The position numbers and the translations under genes are program-made. Positions 34,382 through 43,240 of a stretch of 64,000 nucleotides of DNA are shown here, in pieces. The notes below the pieces were generated by a model that had not been told where the DNA came from, did no database searches, and saw only the letters and a program-made list of their open reading frames with translations. Origin of the DNA: Pseudonocardia sp. C8 (GTDB taxonomy: Bacteria; Actinomycetota; Actinomycetes; Mycobacteriales; Pseudonocardiaceae); the NCBI RefSeq assembly GCF_014267175.1, contig NZ_JACMTR010000002.1, positions 4,427,501-4,491,500 on the forward strand. Direction: 5' to 3'. Every line of letters starts with the position of its first letter. The first letter of the stretch is position 1.

Positions 34382-36955
34382 GTGACCTCCGATGAGCTGC
34401 GAGCGACCCGCGACGACGAGACCGCTGCTCACGCGCCGGATCAGGCGACGATCGACCGGCTCCTGGGCGGCGCCCACCACGACCCGCACTCGGTGCTCGG
34501 CGCGCACCCGCACGCCGACGGCACCGCCATCCGCGTCCTGCAGCCGCACGCGACCTCGGTGGCCGTGCTGCCCAACGGGGAACGGGAGCTCGCCCACGAG
34601 CTGACGAAGGTGCACGACGCCGGGCTGTTCTCCGGTGTCGTGCCCGGTTCCGGTGGCGACTACCGCCTGCTGGTGCGGCACGGTGACGACGAGGAGGTCA
34701 CCGACGACCCGTACCGCTGGCTGCCGACCCTCGGCGAGATGGACCTGCACCTCATCGGCGAGGGCCGGCACGAACGGCTGTGGGGCGTGCTCGGCGCGCA
34801 CGTCCGGGAGTACGACACCGCCTCCGGCCCGGTCTCGGGGACCAGCTTCGCCGTCTGGGCGCCGAACGCCCGGGGGGTGCGCGTCACCGGGGACTTCGAC
34901 GGCTGGGCCGGCTGGACGCTGCCGATGCGCTCGCTGGGCAGCTCCGGCGTCTGGGAGGTGTTCCTGCCCGGCGTCGGCGTCGGCGCCCGCTACAAGTTCC
35001 GGATCCTCGGCCAGGACGGCAACTGGCGGGACAAGGCCGACCCGATGGCGTTCGCGACCGAGATCCCGCCGCAGACGGCGTCGGTCGTCACCCGGGACGT
35101 CCACGAGTGGGGCGACGCGGAGTGGATGGCGGCGCGCGCCGGCCGGCGACCCCACGAGGAACCCATGAGCATCTACGAGATGCACCTCGGGTCCTGGGTG
35201 CCGGGGCTGGACTACCGGGAGATGGCCGACCGGCTCGTCGCCTACCTCGACGGCACCGGGTTCACCCACGTCGAGCTGCTCCCGGTCGCCGAGCACCCGT
35301 TCGGCGGGTCCTGGGGCTACCAGGTCACCTCCTACTACGCGCCGACCGCGCGGTTCGGCACCCCGGACGACTTCCGGTACTTCGTCGACCGGCTGCACCG
35401 CGCAGGCTACGGCGTGATCGTCGACTGGGTGCCGGCCCACTTCCCCCGTGACGAGTGGGCGCTGGCCCGCTTCGACGGCACCGCCTGCTACGAGCACGCC
35501 GACCCGCGCCGCGGCGAGCAGCCGGACTGGGGCACGCTCGTCTTCGACTTCGGCCGCAACGAGGTGCGCAACTTCCTGGTCGCCAACGCGCTGTACTGGC
35601 TGGAGTCGTTCCACATCGACGGGCTGCGGGTTGACGCCGTCGCCTCGATGCTCTACCTCGACTACTCCCGGGCCGACGGCCAGTGGCTGCCCAACGTGCA
35701 CGGCGGCCGGGAGAACCTCGACGCCGTCGCGTTCCTGCAGGAGATGAACGCGACCGTCTACCGGGAGCACCCGGGCGTCGTCACGATCGCCGAGGAGTCC
35801 ACCGCCTGGCCCGGTGTCACCCGCCCCACCTACATGGGGGGCCTCGGGTTCGGGTTCAAGTGGAACATGGGCTGGATGCACGACACGCTCGACTACACCG
35901 GGCGCGACCCCGTGCACCGCAGCTACCACCACAACCAGATGACGTTCTCGCTGATGTACGCGTTCAGCGAGAACTACGTGCTGCCGATCAGCCACGACGA
36001 GGTCGTGCACGGCAAGGGCTCGCTGTGGACCCGCATGCCCGGCGACGACTGGAACAAGGCCGCAGGGGTGCGCGCCCTGCTGGCCTACATGTGGGCCCAC
36101 CCGGGCAAGCAGCTGCTGTTCATGGGCAGCGAGTTCGGGCAGCCCCGGGAGTGGTCCGAGCAGCGGTCGCTGGACTGGCACCTGCAGGAGGACCAGCTGC
36201 ACGGCGGGATCACCACCCTCGTCGGCGACCTCAACCGGGTCTACCGCGAGCACCCGGCGCTCTGGTCGCGCGACACCACCCCGGACGGCTTCGCCTGGAT
36301 CGACGCCAACGACGCCACCGGGAACGTCTTCTCGTTCCTGCGGCACGGGGTCGACGCCGAGGGCCACGCGACCGTGCTGGCCTGCATCGCGAACTTCTCC
36401 GGGGCGCCGCGCGAGGACTACCGGGTCGGCCTGCCGTTCCCCGGGAACTGGACCGAGCTCGTCAACACCGACGCCACCGGCTACGGCGGCTCGGGCGTCG
36501 GGAACCTCGGCCGGGTGACGGCCGAGCCGGCGATGTGGCACGGCCAGCCCGCGTCGGCGGTGCTGCGGCTGCCCCCGTCGGGCGTGCTGTGGCTGGTGCC
36601 GGAGGAGACGGGCGGGCCGGTGACGTCCGCGCCGGCCACCGCGACCGGGACCGTGCCGCCGCCGCTGCCCGCCGACGAGCTGCCCGACGAGCCCGAGGAC
36701 ACCGACCTCGAGGCCCCGCCGACCCCGGACGACGGCTACCGGGCGGCGGCGCCGGCTCGGGAGTCGGCATCGGCCGCTGCCGGGGACTCCGCGGCGGAGC
36801 CGGCGTCGGACGGCGAGCCGGCGACGGAGCGGGTGTCGACCAGCGTCGCGCCCGCCCCCGGCACGGTGGGCGCGCGGGCCGTCCGCAACGGCTCGTTCGT
36901 CACCGGCACCTCCGGCACGGGTGGCTCCGACACGGGCACCGCGTCACGCGACTAG
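34382..36955 (+). CDS. glgB: 1,4-alpha-glucan branching enzyme GlgB with C-terminal extension
   Basis: 857 residues, compared with about 730 for a normal actinobacterial GlgB. The order is N1 domain, CBM48 ([20 protein letters not shown], near residue 155), GH13 barrel and C-terminal beta domain ending about residue 742 ([14 protein letters not shown]). Catalytic residues are present: Asp in [15 protein letters not shown], Glu in [15 protein letters not shown] and His-Asp in [13 protein letters not shown]. The last ~115 residues are Pro/Ala/Glu/Thr-rich and probably disordered, without known domain. It creates the alpha-1,6 branches of the glucan made by GlgE. It lies away from glgE here, on the far side of an inserted acyl-CoA cluster. 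Confidence 0.95.
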   Translation: MTSDELRATRDDETAAHAPDQATIDRLLGGAHHDPHSVLGAHPHADGTAIRVLQPHATSVAVLPNGERELAHELTKVHDAGLFSGVVPGSGGDYRLLVRHGDDEEVTDDPYRWLPTLGEMDLHLIGEGRHERLWGVLGAHVREYDTASGPVSGTSFAVWAPNARGVRVTGDFDGWAGWTLPMRSLGSSGVWEVFLPGVGVGARYKFRILGQDGNWRDKADPMAFATEIPPQTASVVTRDVHEWGDAEWMAARAGRRPHEEPMSIYEMHLGSWVPGLDYREMADRLVAYLDGTGFTHVELLPVAEHPFGGSWGYQVTSYYAPTARFGTPDDFRYFVDRLHRAGYGVIVDWVPAHFPRDEWALARFDGTACYEHADPRRGEQPDWGTLVFDFGRNEVRNFLVANALYWLESFHIDGLRVDAVASMLYLDYSRADGQWLPNVHGGRENLDAVAFLQEMNATVYREHPGVVTIAEESTAWPGVTRPTYMGGLGFGFKWNMGWMHDTLDYTGRDPVHRSYHHNQMTFSLMYAFSENYVLPISHDEVVHGKGSLWTRMPGDDWNKAAGVRALLAYMWAHPGKQLLFMGSEFGQPREWSEQRSLDWHLQEDQLHGGITTLVGDLNRVYREHPALWSRDTTPDGFAWIDANDATGNVFSFLRHGVDAEGHATVLACIANFSGAPREDYRVGLPFPGNWTELVNTDATGYGGSGVGNLGRVTAEPAMWHGQPASAVLRLPPSGVLWLVPEETGGPVTSAPATATGTVPPPLPADELPDEPEDTDLEAPPTPDDGYRAAAPARESASAAAGDSAAEPASDGEPATERVSTSVAPAPGTVGARAVRNGSFVTGTSGTGGSDTGTASRD

Positions 36956-36967
36956 TCCCCCCGGCCA

Positions 36968-37043
36968 CCCGGGTGATCAACGATCCGGCATGGACACCGG
37001 CCAGATCTGACCGCTTTCCCTGCCGGATCGGCGATCACCCGGG
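36968..37043. terminator. Inverted repeat between convergent glgB and MFS genes
   Basis: Arms of 23 bp at 36968-36990 and 37021-37043 pair with two mismatches (outer CCCGGGTGATC, inner CGATCCGGCA). The 30-nt loop contains no gene. The right arm covers the stop codon of the MFS gene. It can act as a bidirectional terminator, although the loop is longer than usual. Confidence 0.6.
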
Positions 37044-38282
37044 CTGCGTCGCCCCCGCGTCCGCGCGGCGGACGCCCAGCACGGCGGCCGCCCCAAGCGC
37101 CGCGACGGCGGCGAAGGCGAAGAAGCCCCACGGGTAGGCGATCCCGGCCTGCAGCAGGAGCCCGCCGAGCACCGGCCCGGAGATCGCGCCCAGCCGGCCG
37201 ATCCCGCTGGCGGCGCCGATCGCGGACGCCCGCGCGTGCGCCGGGTAGTGGCGGCTGATGTAGGCGTACACGAGAACCTGCGAGCTGAACACGAACACCC
37301 CGGCCAGCAGCACGCCGACGTAGACGCCGACCCCGGGCATCCGGACGGCCAGCAGGGCCAGGAACACCGTCGCGGCGCAGAACCAGGCGACGGTCGCCGG
37401 GCGCAGCCCGACCCGGTCCGCGACCGGACCGGCGACGAGCAGGCCGAGCACCGCGCCGACGTTGAGCACGAGCAGCTGCGACAGCGCCGCGCCGAGGCCG
37501 TACCCCGCGGTCCGCATGATCTGCGGCAGCCACGTGTTGAGGCCGTAGACCAGCAGCAGGCCCATGAACGACGCGACCCAGAACGCGATCGACGACGGCA
37601 GGTAGCCGTCCTTGACCAGCTGCGCGACCGGGTTGCGGGGCGCCGCGCGTCCGGCGGCCGGCGCCGCGGCGGGGGCCTCGTCGGGCAGGAAGCGGGCCAG
37701 CAGCGGCACCAGGACCACCGCCGGCAGCGCGCCGAGCACGAACATCCACTGCCAGCCGAACGCGGGGATCACGCCGATGCCCAGCAGCGACGTGGCCACC
37801 GCTCCGACGTGGTAGCCGGTCATGAGGATCGTCGTCGCGCTGCCGCCCCGGCCGGGCCGGCCGTGCTCGTTGACCAGGGCGATGGCGACCGGGAGCACAC
37901 CGCCGAGGCCGAGACCGGCCAGGAAGCGCAGCACGCCGAACGTCCACGGACCGGCCGCGAACGCGCACGCGAGGCTGAGGACCGAGAACGACACCACGGT
38001 GATCAGCATGGCCGTGCGACGGCCGACGCGGTCGGCCAGCGGCCCCGCGGACAGCGCGCCGACCATCACCCCGACGAGGCCCGCGGTCGAGATCAGCGAG
38101 GCGGTGGCCGGGTCCAGGCCCCACGCCGGTTCGTCGAGCAGCGCGGGCAGCACGACACCGAGCACGACCAGGTCGAAGCCCTCCAGCGCCACGGCCGCCC
38201 AGCACAGCGGCGCGATCCAGCCGCGGCGCACCGTCCTGTCCTGTCCTCCGGCCGTCACCCTGCTCCGGGATCCGTCGGTCAC
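37035..38282 (-). CDS. MFS transporter, aromatic-acid:proton symporter type
   Basis: 415 residues with twelve hydrophobic segments. The first segment contains EGFDLVVLGVVLPAL, similar to the DGYD/GFD motif of the AAHS family, and the loop between TM2 and TM3 has the MFS signature ADRVGRRTAML. The loop motif recurs in the second half (GPVADRVGLRPATV). The AAHS family imports aromatic or other organic acids with protons. It is the last gene of a run with the GT87 protein (4-nt GTGA overlap) and the CnoX-like gene. No aromatic catabolic enzyme is adjacent, so the substrate is undetermined. Confidence 0.82.
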   Translation of the reverse strand: MTDGSRSRVTAGGQDRTVRRGWIAPLCWAAVALEGFDLVVLGVVLPALLDEPAWGLDPATASLISTAGLVGVMVGALSAGPLADRVGRRTAMLITVVSFSVLSLACAFAAGPWTFGVLRFLAGLGLGGVLPVAIALVNEHGRPGRGGSATTILMTGYHVGAVATSLLGIGVIPAFGWQWMFVLGALPAVVLVPLLARFLPDEAPAAAPAAGRAAPRNPVAQLVKDGYLPSSIAFWVASFMGLLLVYGLNTWLPQIMRTAGYGLGAALSQLLVLNVGAVLGLLVAGPVADRVGLRPATVAWFCAATVFLALLAVRMPGVGVYVGVLLAGVFVFSSQVLVYAYISRHYPAHARASAIGAASGIGRLGAISGPVLGGLLLQAGIAYPWGFFAFAAVAALGAAAVLGVRRADAGATQPG

Positions 38283-39637
38283 CGCGGGCCTCCTCGCTCG
38301 ATCGGTGCCGGGGAGTGTGCGAGCTCAGCGAGCGAGCCGGGGCGACGCTTCCGCAGAGCGGAAGGCCGGCCGGTCGACGGGCGGAGCAGCGACCACCACG
38401 TCGCGAGCAGGACCGCGGTGTAGAGGGCCCGGGCGAGCGGGGCGAGCAGGTGACCGTCCGGCCACAGGTCCACCCAGCCGACCGGCACGACGGCCAGCGC
38501 CAGGATCGCCGCCACCACCCGGCGCCGGGTCGCGCCCCGCGGCGCGCTCGCGACCAGGACCACCAGCCCCGGTACGAGCAGCAGCAGGTAGTTGTGCCAG
38601 GCGATCGGCGCGGCGAGCAGCCCGGTCGCGACGACGGCGAACGGTGCCGTCCCCGCCGGGTCGGTGCCGGCCGCGGCCGACCGCCCGTCGCGGGCGCTCC
38701 GGCGGGCGTAGTGGCAGAGGGTGCCGGCCAGCAGCAGCCCGCCGGCGACGGTGCCGACGACCGTGGGCAGCCCCCAGCGCAGCGCGAGCCCGGGCAGCGA
38801 CGCGTTGTCGGGCGTCGGGCCGACCGGCTCGGTGAGCACCATCGCGATCCACTGCCACGCCGTCGCCGGGCCCGCGACGGCCACACCGGCCAGCGTCGCC
38901 GTCGCCGCGGCCGCGATGCCGGCGAGGAACGGCCGCCACCGGCGCTGCGCGGCCGGCAGGAGCAGCAGCGGTCCCAGGGACGGCTTGAGCGCGACGGTGA
39001 CGCCGTAGCACGTGGCGGCCAGCCGGGGGTGCCCGCGGCGCTCCGCGAGCCAGCCCGCGACCAGCCCGGCCAGCAGCAGCGGGTAGATCTGGCCGAGCAG
39101 CAGGGTCCCGTGCAGCGGCGAGGACGCGAGCACGCCGCCGAGCACCAGCCACGTCCAGGTCAGGCCGATCCCGGTCTCCCGGCAGGCCACGCCGACCGCG
39201 CCCACGACGAGGGCGACCGAGAGCGCGGTGAACAGCCGGTACGCGGTGACCGGTTCCAGCAGGCCGAACGGGGCCAGCAGCACCGACAGCAGCGGCGGGT
39301 TCAGGTTGTTCAGGCGGGCGCCGGTGTCGTAGATCGCCGCACTGCCGGGCCCCTGCTCCACGAGGGCGTGGGCCGACTGCCAGAAGGTGTCGAAGTCGAC
39401 GTGCATCGTCGCGAGATCCGTCGCCGGGATCCAGCGCAGCAGCGGGGGCTGACCGAAGGCGAACAGCAGGACCGCGGTGAGCAGGGCGGCCCCGGCGACG
39501 ACCGGGGCCCCGGCCCGGACCAGTCGATGCGGCCACGCGGCTCCGGTGGGGTGCGACGCCGGCGGGGCCGGCTCGCCGGGGCCGGGCGCAGGTTCCGTCG
39601 CGGGGTCTCCGGCCGCCGGCCGGAGCGCGTCGGTCAC
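38279..39637 (-). CDS. GT87-family membrane glycosyltransferase (DUF2029)
   Basis: 452 residues with a Pro-rich cytosolic N-terminus of about 40 residues and about ten membrane segments. GT87 features are visible: the Asp-containing first loop (HVDFDTFWQSAHALVEQG), NNLNPPLLSVLLAPF after TM2, LLGQIYPLLLAGL, the ALKPSLGPLLLLPA segment and AWHNYLLLLVPG. The family includes polyprenyl-phosphate-mannose dependent alpha-mannosyltransferases such as mycobacterial PimE, acting on the outer side of the membrane. A GTG start follows the CnoX-like gene by 33 bp. An envelope mannosylation role is inferred; the acceptor is unknown. Confidence 0.8.
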   Translation of the reverse strand: MTDALRPAAGDPATEPAPGPGEPAPPASHPTGAAWPHRLVRAGAPVVAGAALLTAVLLFAFGQPPLLRWIPATDLATMHVDFDTFWQSAHALVEQGPGSAAIYDTGARLNNLNPPLLSVLLAPFGLLEPVTAYRLFTALSVALVVGAVGVACRETGIGLTWTWLVLGGVLASSPLHGTLLLGQIYPLLLAGLVAGWLAERRGHPRLAATCYGVTVALKPSLGPLLLLPAAQRRWRPFLAGIAAAATATLAGVAVAGPATAWQWIAMVLTEPVGPTPDNASLPGLALRWGLPTVVGTVAGGLLLAGTLCHYARRSARDGRSAAAGTDPAGTAPFAVVATGLLAAPIAWHNYLLLLVPGLVVLVASAPRGATRRRVVAAILALAVVPVGWVDLWPDGHLLAPLARALYTAVLLATWWSLLRPSTGRPSALRKRRPGSLAELAHSPAPIERGGPR

Positions 39638-39670
39638 GGCGCGGGCGGGATGGGAACCGTCATCGCCCGG

Positions 39671-40660
39671 TCAGAACAGCGCCCGGGCGAGCGCCCGGCG
39701 CGCCGTGCTGACCCGCTGGTCGTCCGCGGGGAACAGCTCGAACAGGCCGACCAGGTGCCCGCGGACGCGGTCCCGGTCGTCCCCGCCCGTGCGGGCCACC
39801 GTGTTCACCAGCCGGGTGAACGCGGCCTCGACCTGGTCGGCGGCCATCTCGGCGTCGGCCGCCGCGAGCTGGGCGTCGACGTCGTCCGGGTTCGCGTCGG
39901 CGCGCTCGATCGCGGACGGGTCGGCCTGCTCGGCACGGGCCAGGAACCGCACCTGCGCGAGCGCGGCCTTGGCCTGCTCGTTCGCCGGCTCCGTGTCCAG
40001 GATGCCCAGGTAGGCGGACTCCGCGGCCGCGTAGTCGCCCTGTTCGAGGGCCTCCTCGGCCGCCGTGAACCGCGGGTCCTCCGGCTCCTCGGCGGGTTCG
40101 GCACCGGCCTCGTCCGCCGCCCGGCGCTCCCCCTCGGCGATCGCCGGCATCCGGTCGCGGAGCGCGTCGAGCAGCGACCGGACCCACTCGGCGGCCCGGT
40201 CGTCGGGGATGGCCCCGTTGACGGCGTCGACCGGCTGGCCACCGACGAGCACGACGACCATCGGGACCTGCTGCACCCGGAAGGCCTGCGCGATCCGCGG
40301 CTGGGTGTCGATGTCCACCCGGGCCAGCAGCCACGCGCCCCCGCCGGTCGAGGCCAGCCGCTCCAGCTCCGCGGAGAGCTGCTCCTCGCGCGGGTAGCGG
40401 CTGGCCCAGAGCTCCACGACCACCGGGACCTGCAGCGAGGGCTCGACGACCTCGTTCTGGAAGCCCGCCTCGGTGGCGTCGACGACGTACGCACCGCCGC
40501 CGCCCCCACCTGCGGCCGGGGCACCGCCGGACGAGGTCTGCTTGTTGGCCGCCTCGGCCCGCGCCTTCAGACCGGAGAGATCGACCGCTCCGGCCATGGC
40601 CGAGGACATCGCTGCACGCTGGGCCGCCTGACGAGGATCTGGGCGAGACACGCCGCCCAT
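39671..40660 (-). CDS. Thioredoxin-fold co-chaperone (CnoX/YbbN-like, Rv1324-like)
   Basis: 329 residues: a Gly-rich linker near residues 35-50, a thioredoxin-like domain (residues about 55-165) and a tetratricopeptide-like helical C-terminus ([38 protein letters not shown]). In the thioredoxin domain the position of the CxxC motif reads [11 protein letters not shown], with no cysteine, so it cannot act as a disulfide reductase. This fits a chaperedoxin/holdase role. ATG 40660 is preferred; a GTG nine bases later is possible. In mycobacteria the orthologous gene sits beside glgB and a thiolase, which are also found in this window. Confidence 0.82.
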   Translation of the reverse strand: MGGVSRPDPRQAAQRAAMSSAMAGAVDLSGLKARAEAANKQTSSGGAPAAGGGGGGAYVVDATEAGFQNEVVEPSLQVPVVVELWASRYPREEQLSAELERLASTGGGAWLLARVDIDTQPRIAQAFRVQQVPMVVVLVGGQPVDAVNGAIPDDRAAEWVRSLLDALRDRMPAIAEGERRAADEAGAEPAEEPEDPRFTAAEEALEQGDYAAAESAYLGILDTEPANEQAKAALAQVRFLARAEQADPSAIERADANPDDVDAQLAAADAEMAADQVEAAFTRLVNTVARTGGDDRDRVRGHLVGLFELFPADDQRVSTARRALARALF

Positions 40661-40925
40661 CCTGGCACGCCCGCGTGTCGGGCGTGACGCACCCCGCCCC
40701 TCCGCCGTGCGGGCCGCCGGCCGGACCCGTTCCATCCCATGGACGATCACCGGACCGGCGGAGCAACACCCGGCCACCCCACTCGTTGAACACGGTGCAG
40801 GGCCATCGTGGTGACCCTGCGTGACCGGGCCCCGGGCGCGCGCGGCGCGTCCACCCCCGAGTGACATCCCCCAGAAGACGAGTGAGAACGCCGGACCACC
40901 GGTGAACGACGGAGGAATCCCGAAG

Positions 40926-41171
40926 ATGAGCAACGTTCAGTCCGCCGCCAAGCCGACCCTCGCGTACGTGTCGCTTGCGCTGGGCGCCCTCGGCGTGATC
41001 GCCGGGTTCCTCGTCCCGCTGTTCGCCTGGATCCTGGGCGCGGCGGGTCTGGTCACCGGTTTCCTCGCCTACCGCCAGCCGGCGCTGGCGAAGCTGGGCC
41101 AGATCGGCATGGTGCTCGGTTTCGTGGCGATCCTCGTGGGCGTGTACCACTTCAGCAGCATCATGGCCTGA
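40926..41171 (+). CDS. Small two-helix membrane protein
   Basis: 81 residues from ATG 40926 with ribosome-binding site GGAGGA. The sequence consists of a short polar start, two hydrophobic segments (residues about 13-35 and 37-52, then a third weaker one at 58-78) and a tail HFSSIMA. It has the look of small actinobacterial DUF4190-like membrane proteins. The 265 bp upstream (40661-40925), shared with the divergent CnoX-like gene, hold no other gene; a TTGAAC near 40785 may belong to a promoter. Function unknown. A strong terminator hairpin follows 42 bp after the stop. Confidence 0.6.
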   Translation: MSNVQSAAKPTLAYVSLALGALGVIAGFLVPLFAWILGAAGLVTGFLAYRQPALAKLGQIGMVLGFVAILVGVYHFSSIMA

Positions 41172-41213
41172 CGGCGGCGCCGCCCCGATCGCGGGACGGC
41201 ACCCCGCACCACC

Positions 41214-41260
41214 ACGAGCGGGCCCCTCGTGGGAACAGTTCCCACGAGGGGCTCGCTCGT
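41214..41260. terminator. Bidirectional hairpin terminator
   Basis: Arms of 22 bp (41214-41235 and 41239-41260) pair with one mismatch around the loop CAG. The core is CCCCTCGTGGGAA/TTCCCACGAGGGG. It lies between the convergent small membrane protein gene (ends 41171) and the hydrolase gene (ends 41308). Confidence 0.8.
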
Positions 41261-41307
41261 AAAGATCCCGGGAACTCGCGCCACGGGCTCGCGCGGGGTC
41301 GGAGCCG

Positions 41308-42042
41308 TCAGCCGGGGGCCGCAGCGACGCCGGCCAGCAGCCCGGCCAGTTCACCCGGGCGCGTGCACATGGGGAAGTGCCCGCCCCCGAGCTCGACGAC
41401 CTCCGCCCCGATCCGAGCGGCCTCCCGGCGGCTGCCGTCCGGGTCGACCACACGGTCGCCGGTGCAGATCACCGACACGGTCCGGACGGTCGGCCAGGTG
41501 GTGAGCGGGCACGGCTCCGCGAGCAGGGTCCAGTCCTGCGGGCGCAGGTCCGCGACCGCCGCCGCGACGGCGGCCCGCCCGCCCCCGGCCGGCTCCTCGG
41601 CGACACCCCGGTACAGCCCGGTGGCGGCGGTCTCCGCGTCCGGCCAGTAGGTGATCCGCCCCTCGCCCCGGCGCACCCCGGCGTCGTACCCGGGAACCAT
41701 CAGCTCCGGCTCGGCCCGCATCCGGTCCCGGTAGGCCCGGCCGGGCTCGGGGACGAGCGCGCCCACCAGCACCAGCGCCCGTACCCGGGCGGGGTCGAGC
41801 CGGCCGGCGACCGCGGCCGCGACCAGCCCGCCCAGGGAGTGGCCGGCCAGCACCACGGGACCGTCCGCGCCGGCCGCCGCGAGCACCGGTGCCATCAGGT
41901 CCTCGTGGCCCGTGCCGGGGGTGTCCGCCGGCAGGTCGGGCGCGGACGCCGGCATCCCGGTCCGCTCCAGCTGGGCCACGACGGGCGCCCAGGAGGAGCC
42001 ACGGTGCCAGGCGCCGTGGACCAGGACGACCTGCGCCGTCAC
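41308..42042 (-). CDS. Alpha/beta hydrolase
   Basis: 244 residues. The oxyanion segment is VLVHGAWHRGSSW, the nucleophile lies in LAGHSLGGLV (Ser near residue 73), the acid in CTGDRVVDPDGSR and the His in GGGHFPMCTRP. The short cap and the HGAWHRGSSW opening are typical of the esterase/salicylate-esterase-like group. No signal peptide is seen. The start ATG overlaps the stop of the thiamine-binding-type gene (ATGA), so the two are coupled. The substrate cannot be read from sequence. Confidence 0.82.
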   Translation of the reverse strand: MTAQVVLVHGAWHRGSSWAPVVAQLERTGMPASAPDLPADTPGTGHEDLMAPVLAAAGADGPVVLAGHSLGGLVAAAVAGRLDPARVRALVLVGALVPEPGRAYRDRMRAEPELMVPGYDAGVRRGEGRITYWPDAETAATGLYRGVAEEPAGGGRAAVAAAVADLRPQDWTLLAEPCPLTTWPTVRTVSVICTGDRVVDPDGSRREAARIGAEVVELGGGHFPMCTRPGELAGLLAGVAAAPG

Positions 42043-42353
42043 GCGCCCGACTCCCGCAGGTGTTCCTCGACCCGGTCGACCTTGGCTCGCAGCTGCCCGT
42101 GGTGGCCCGGCCGGATGTCGGCCTTGAGCACCAGGCTGACCCGCGGGGCGACGGCGGCGACCGCCTCGACGGCAGCCTTGACGACCGCCATCCCCTCGTC
42201 CCAGGTCTCGGACTCGATCGTGGTGAACATCGACGTGGTCTCGTTCGGGAGACCCGACTCGCGGACCACCCGGACCGCCTCGGCGACGGCGGCGCCGACG
42301 CTGCCGTCACCGGAGGCCGAGCCGGAGGGCGCGATGCTGAACGCGAAGAGCAT
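42039..42353 (-). CDS. MTH1187/YkoF-type thiamine-binding protein
   Basis: 104 residues starting MLFAFSIAPSG, a member of the MTH1187 (DUF77) family of small ferredoxin-like-fold proteins that bind thiamine or related ligands. Typical features are the SVGAAVAEAVRVVRESGLP helix, the TSMFTTIESETWDEGM stretch and the terminal KVDRVEEHL. No thiamine transporter or biosynthesis gene is near. It starts 79 bp from the divergent MarR gene, so regulation by MarR is possible. The coupled downstream hydrolase suggests a shared but unknown role. Confidence 0.8.
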   Translation of the reverse strand: MLFAFSIAPSGSASGDGSVGAAVAEAVRVVRESGLPNETTSMFTTIESETWDEGMAVVKAAVEAVAAVAPRVSLVLKADIRPGHHGQLRAKVDRVEEHLRESGA

Positions 42354-42432
42354 GGCGCCAGCCTGCCACGCCGCACCGGCACCTCACCGGCACGCGGGCC
42401 GGGCGTGCGGCTCCACTTGCTAGCGTCGTGCC

Positions 42433-42939
42433 ATGGCAGCACACGGGTCGCTCCCCTTCGACCCGATCCAGCGCGCGGCCGATCTGTGGGAGGAGCGGAT
42501 CGGCCCGTCGCGCACGATGGCCGCCGTCACCAGCGTCATGCGGGTCCAGCAGATCCTGCTGTCCGAGGTGGACGGTGCGCTCAAGCCGCTCGGCCTGACC
42601 TTCGCCCGCTACGAGGCACTGGTGCTGCTCGACTTCGCGCGCCGCGGCAGCCTGCCGATGCGGGTGATGGGTGAGCGGCTGCAGCTGCACCCGACGAGCG
42701 TCACCAACATCGTCGACCGGCTGCAGGGCGACGGTCTCGTCCGCCGGCTCCCGCACCCGACCGACCGCCGCGCGACGCTGGTCGAGCTGACCCCGGAGGG
42801 CCGTGACCGGCTGGCGAAGGCGACCGCGGCCGTCACCGCGATCGGATTCGGCCTCACCGGCCTGGACGACGCGGAGCAGGACCAGCTGACGGCGCTGCTG
42901 CGGACCGTGCGGCGCTCGGCCGGCGACTTCGACCAGTAA
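42433..42939 (+). CDS. MarR-family transcriptional regulator
   Basis: 168 residues. The winged-helix domain (LTFARYEALVLLDFARRGS, then MRVMGERLQLHPTSVTNIVD, then RLQGDGLVRRLPHPTDRRA) is complete, with the wing Asp-Arg-Arg in place. The N-terminal DPIQRAADLWEERIG helix is characteristic of a subgroup found next to MTH1187/hydrolase genes in some actinobacteria. It is divergent from the pair at 41308-42353 and most likely controls it through the 79-bp spacer. No palindrome was confidently identified there. Confidence 0.87.
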   Translation: MAAHGSLPFDPIQRAADLWEERIGPSRTMAAVTSVMRVQQILLSEVDGALKPLGLTFARYEALVLLDFARRGSLPMRVMGERLQLHPTSVTNIVDRLQGDGLVRRLPHPTDRRATLVELTPEGRDRLAKATAAVTAIGFGLTGLDDAEQDQLTALLRTVRRSAGDFDQ

Positions 42940-42958
42940 CCGCACCTCCCTCCCTCCC

Positions 42959-43159
42959 TCACCCGCCCCGCCCGCGACGACGGCGCCGGGGCCTGCGTGG
43001 CGGTGGCGGCACACCGTGACCATGGCCGGGCCAGCCGCGCATCACCGACCCGCGTGGCGGGACCGGTGCCCGCAGCATCCGCCGCACGGTCGCCCAGCCC
43101 GCTGCAGCGCCGGAGCCACCGGACAGCGCGACGCAGACGAGGTAGTCGATCAGGTCCAT
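42959..43159 (-). CDS. Possible small basic protein
   Basis: 66 codons from an ATG preceded by GGAGCG. The first 20 residues (MDLIDYLVCVALSGGSGAAA) are hydrophobic and could form a membrane anchor. The rest is basic, Pro- and Arg-rich, ending PRRRRRGRGG, which may simply reflect high GC content. It occupies most of the 300-bp gap between the MarR and helix-turn-helix genes. No family is known. It may be real or an artefact of base composition. Confidence 0.3.
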   Translation of the reverse strand: MDLIDYLVCVALSGGSGAAAGWATVRRMLRAPVPPRGSVMRGWPGHGHGVPPPPRRPRRRRRGRGG

Positions 43160-43204
43160 CGAGCACGCTCCGAGCGGGGTTGACGAGGTGCTGCGGCAAC
43201 GGCG

Positions 43205-43233
43205 TTGACCCTACGGCGGGGGACCGACAGAAT
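43205..43233 (+). promoter_or_regulatory. Leaderless promoter of the helix-turn-helix gene
   Basis: TTGACC (43205-43210) and CAGAAT (43228-43233) are separated by exactly 17 bp, a good match to the housekeeping sigma consensus. The GTG start at 43241 is 7 nt after the -10 box, so transcription should begin at the start codon itself. Confidence 0.6.
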
Positions 43234-43240
43234 CGGTGTC

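Noticed and set aside
40661..40925. N-terminal extension of the CnoX-like protein
   Set aside because: The frame is open further upstream, but the residues have no conserved character and the ATG at 40660 is near the expected N-terminus.
43205..43207. TTG start codon for the XRE-type gene
   Set aside because: These bases form the -35 box of a well-spaced promoter whose predicted start site lies at the later GTG.
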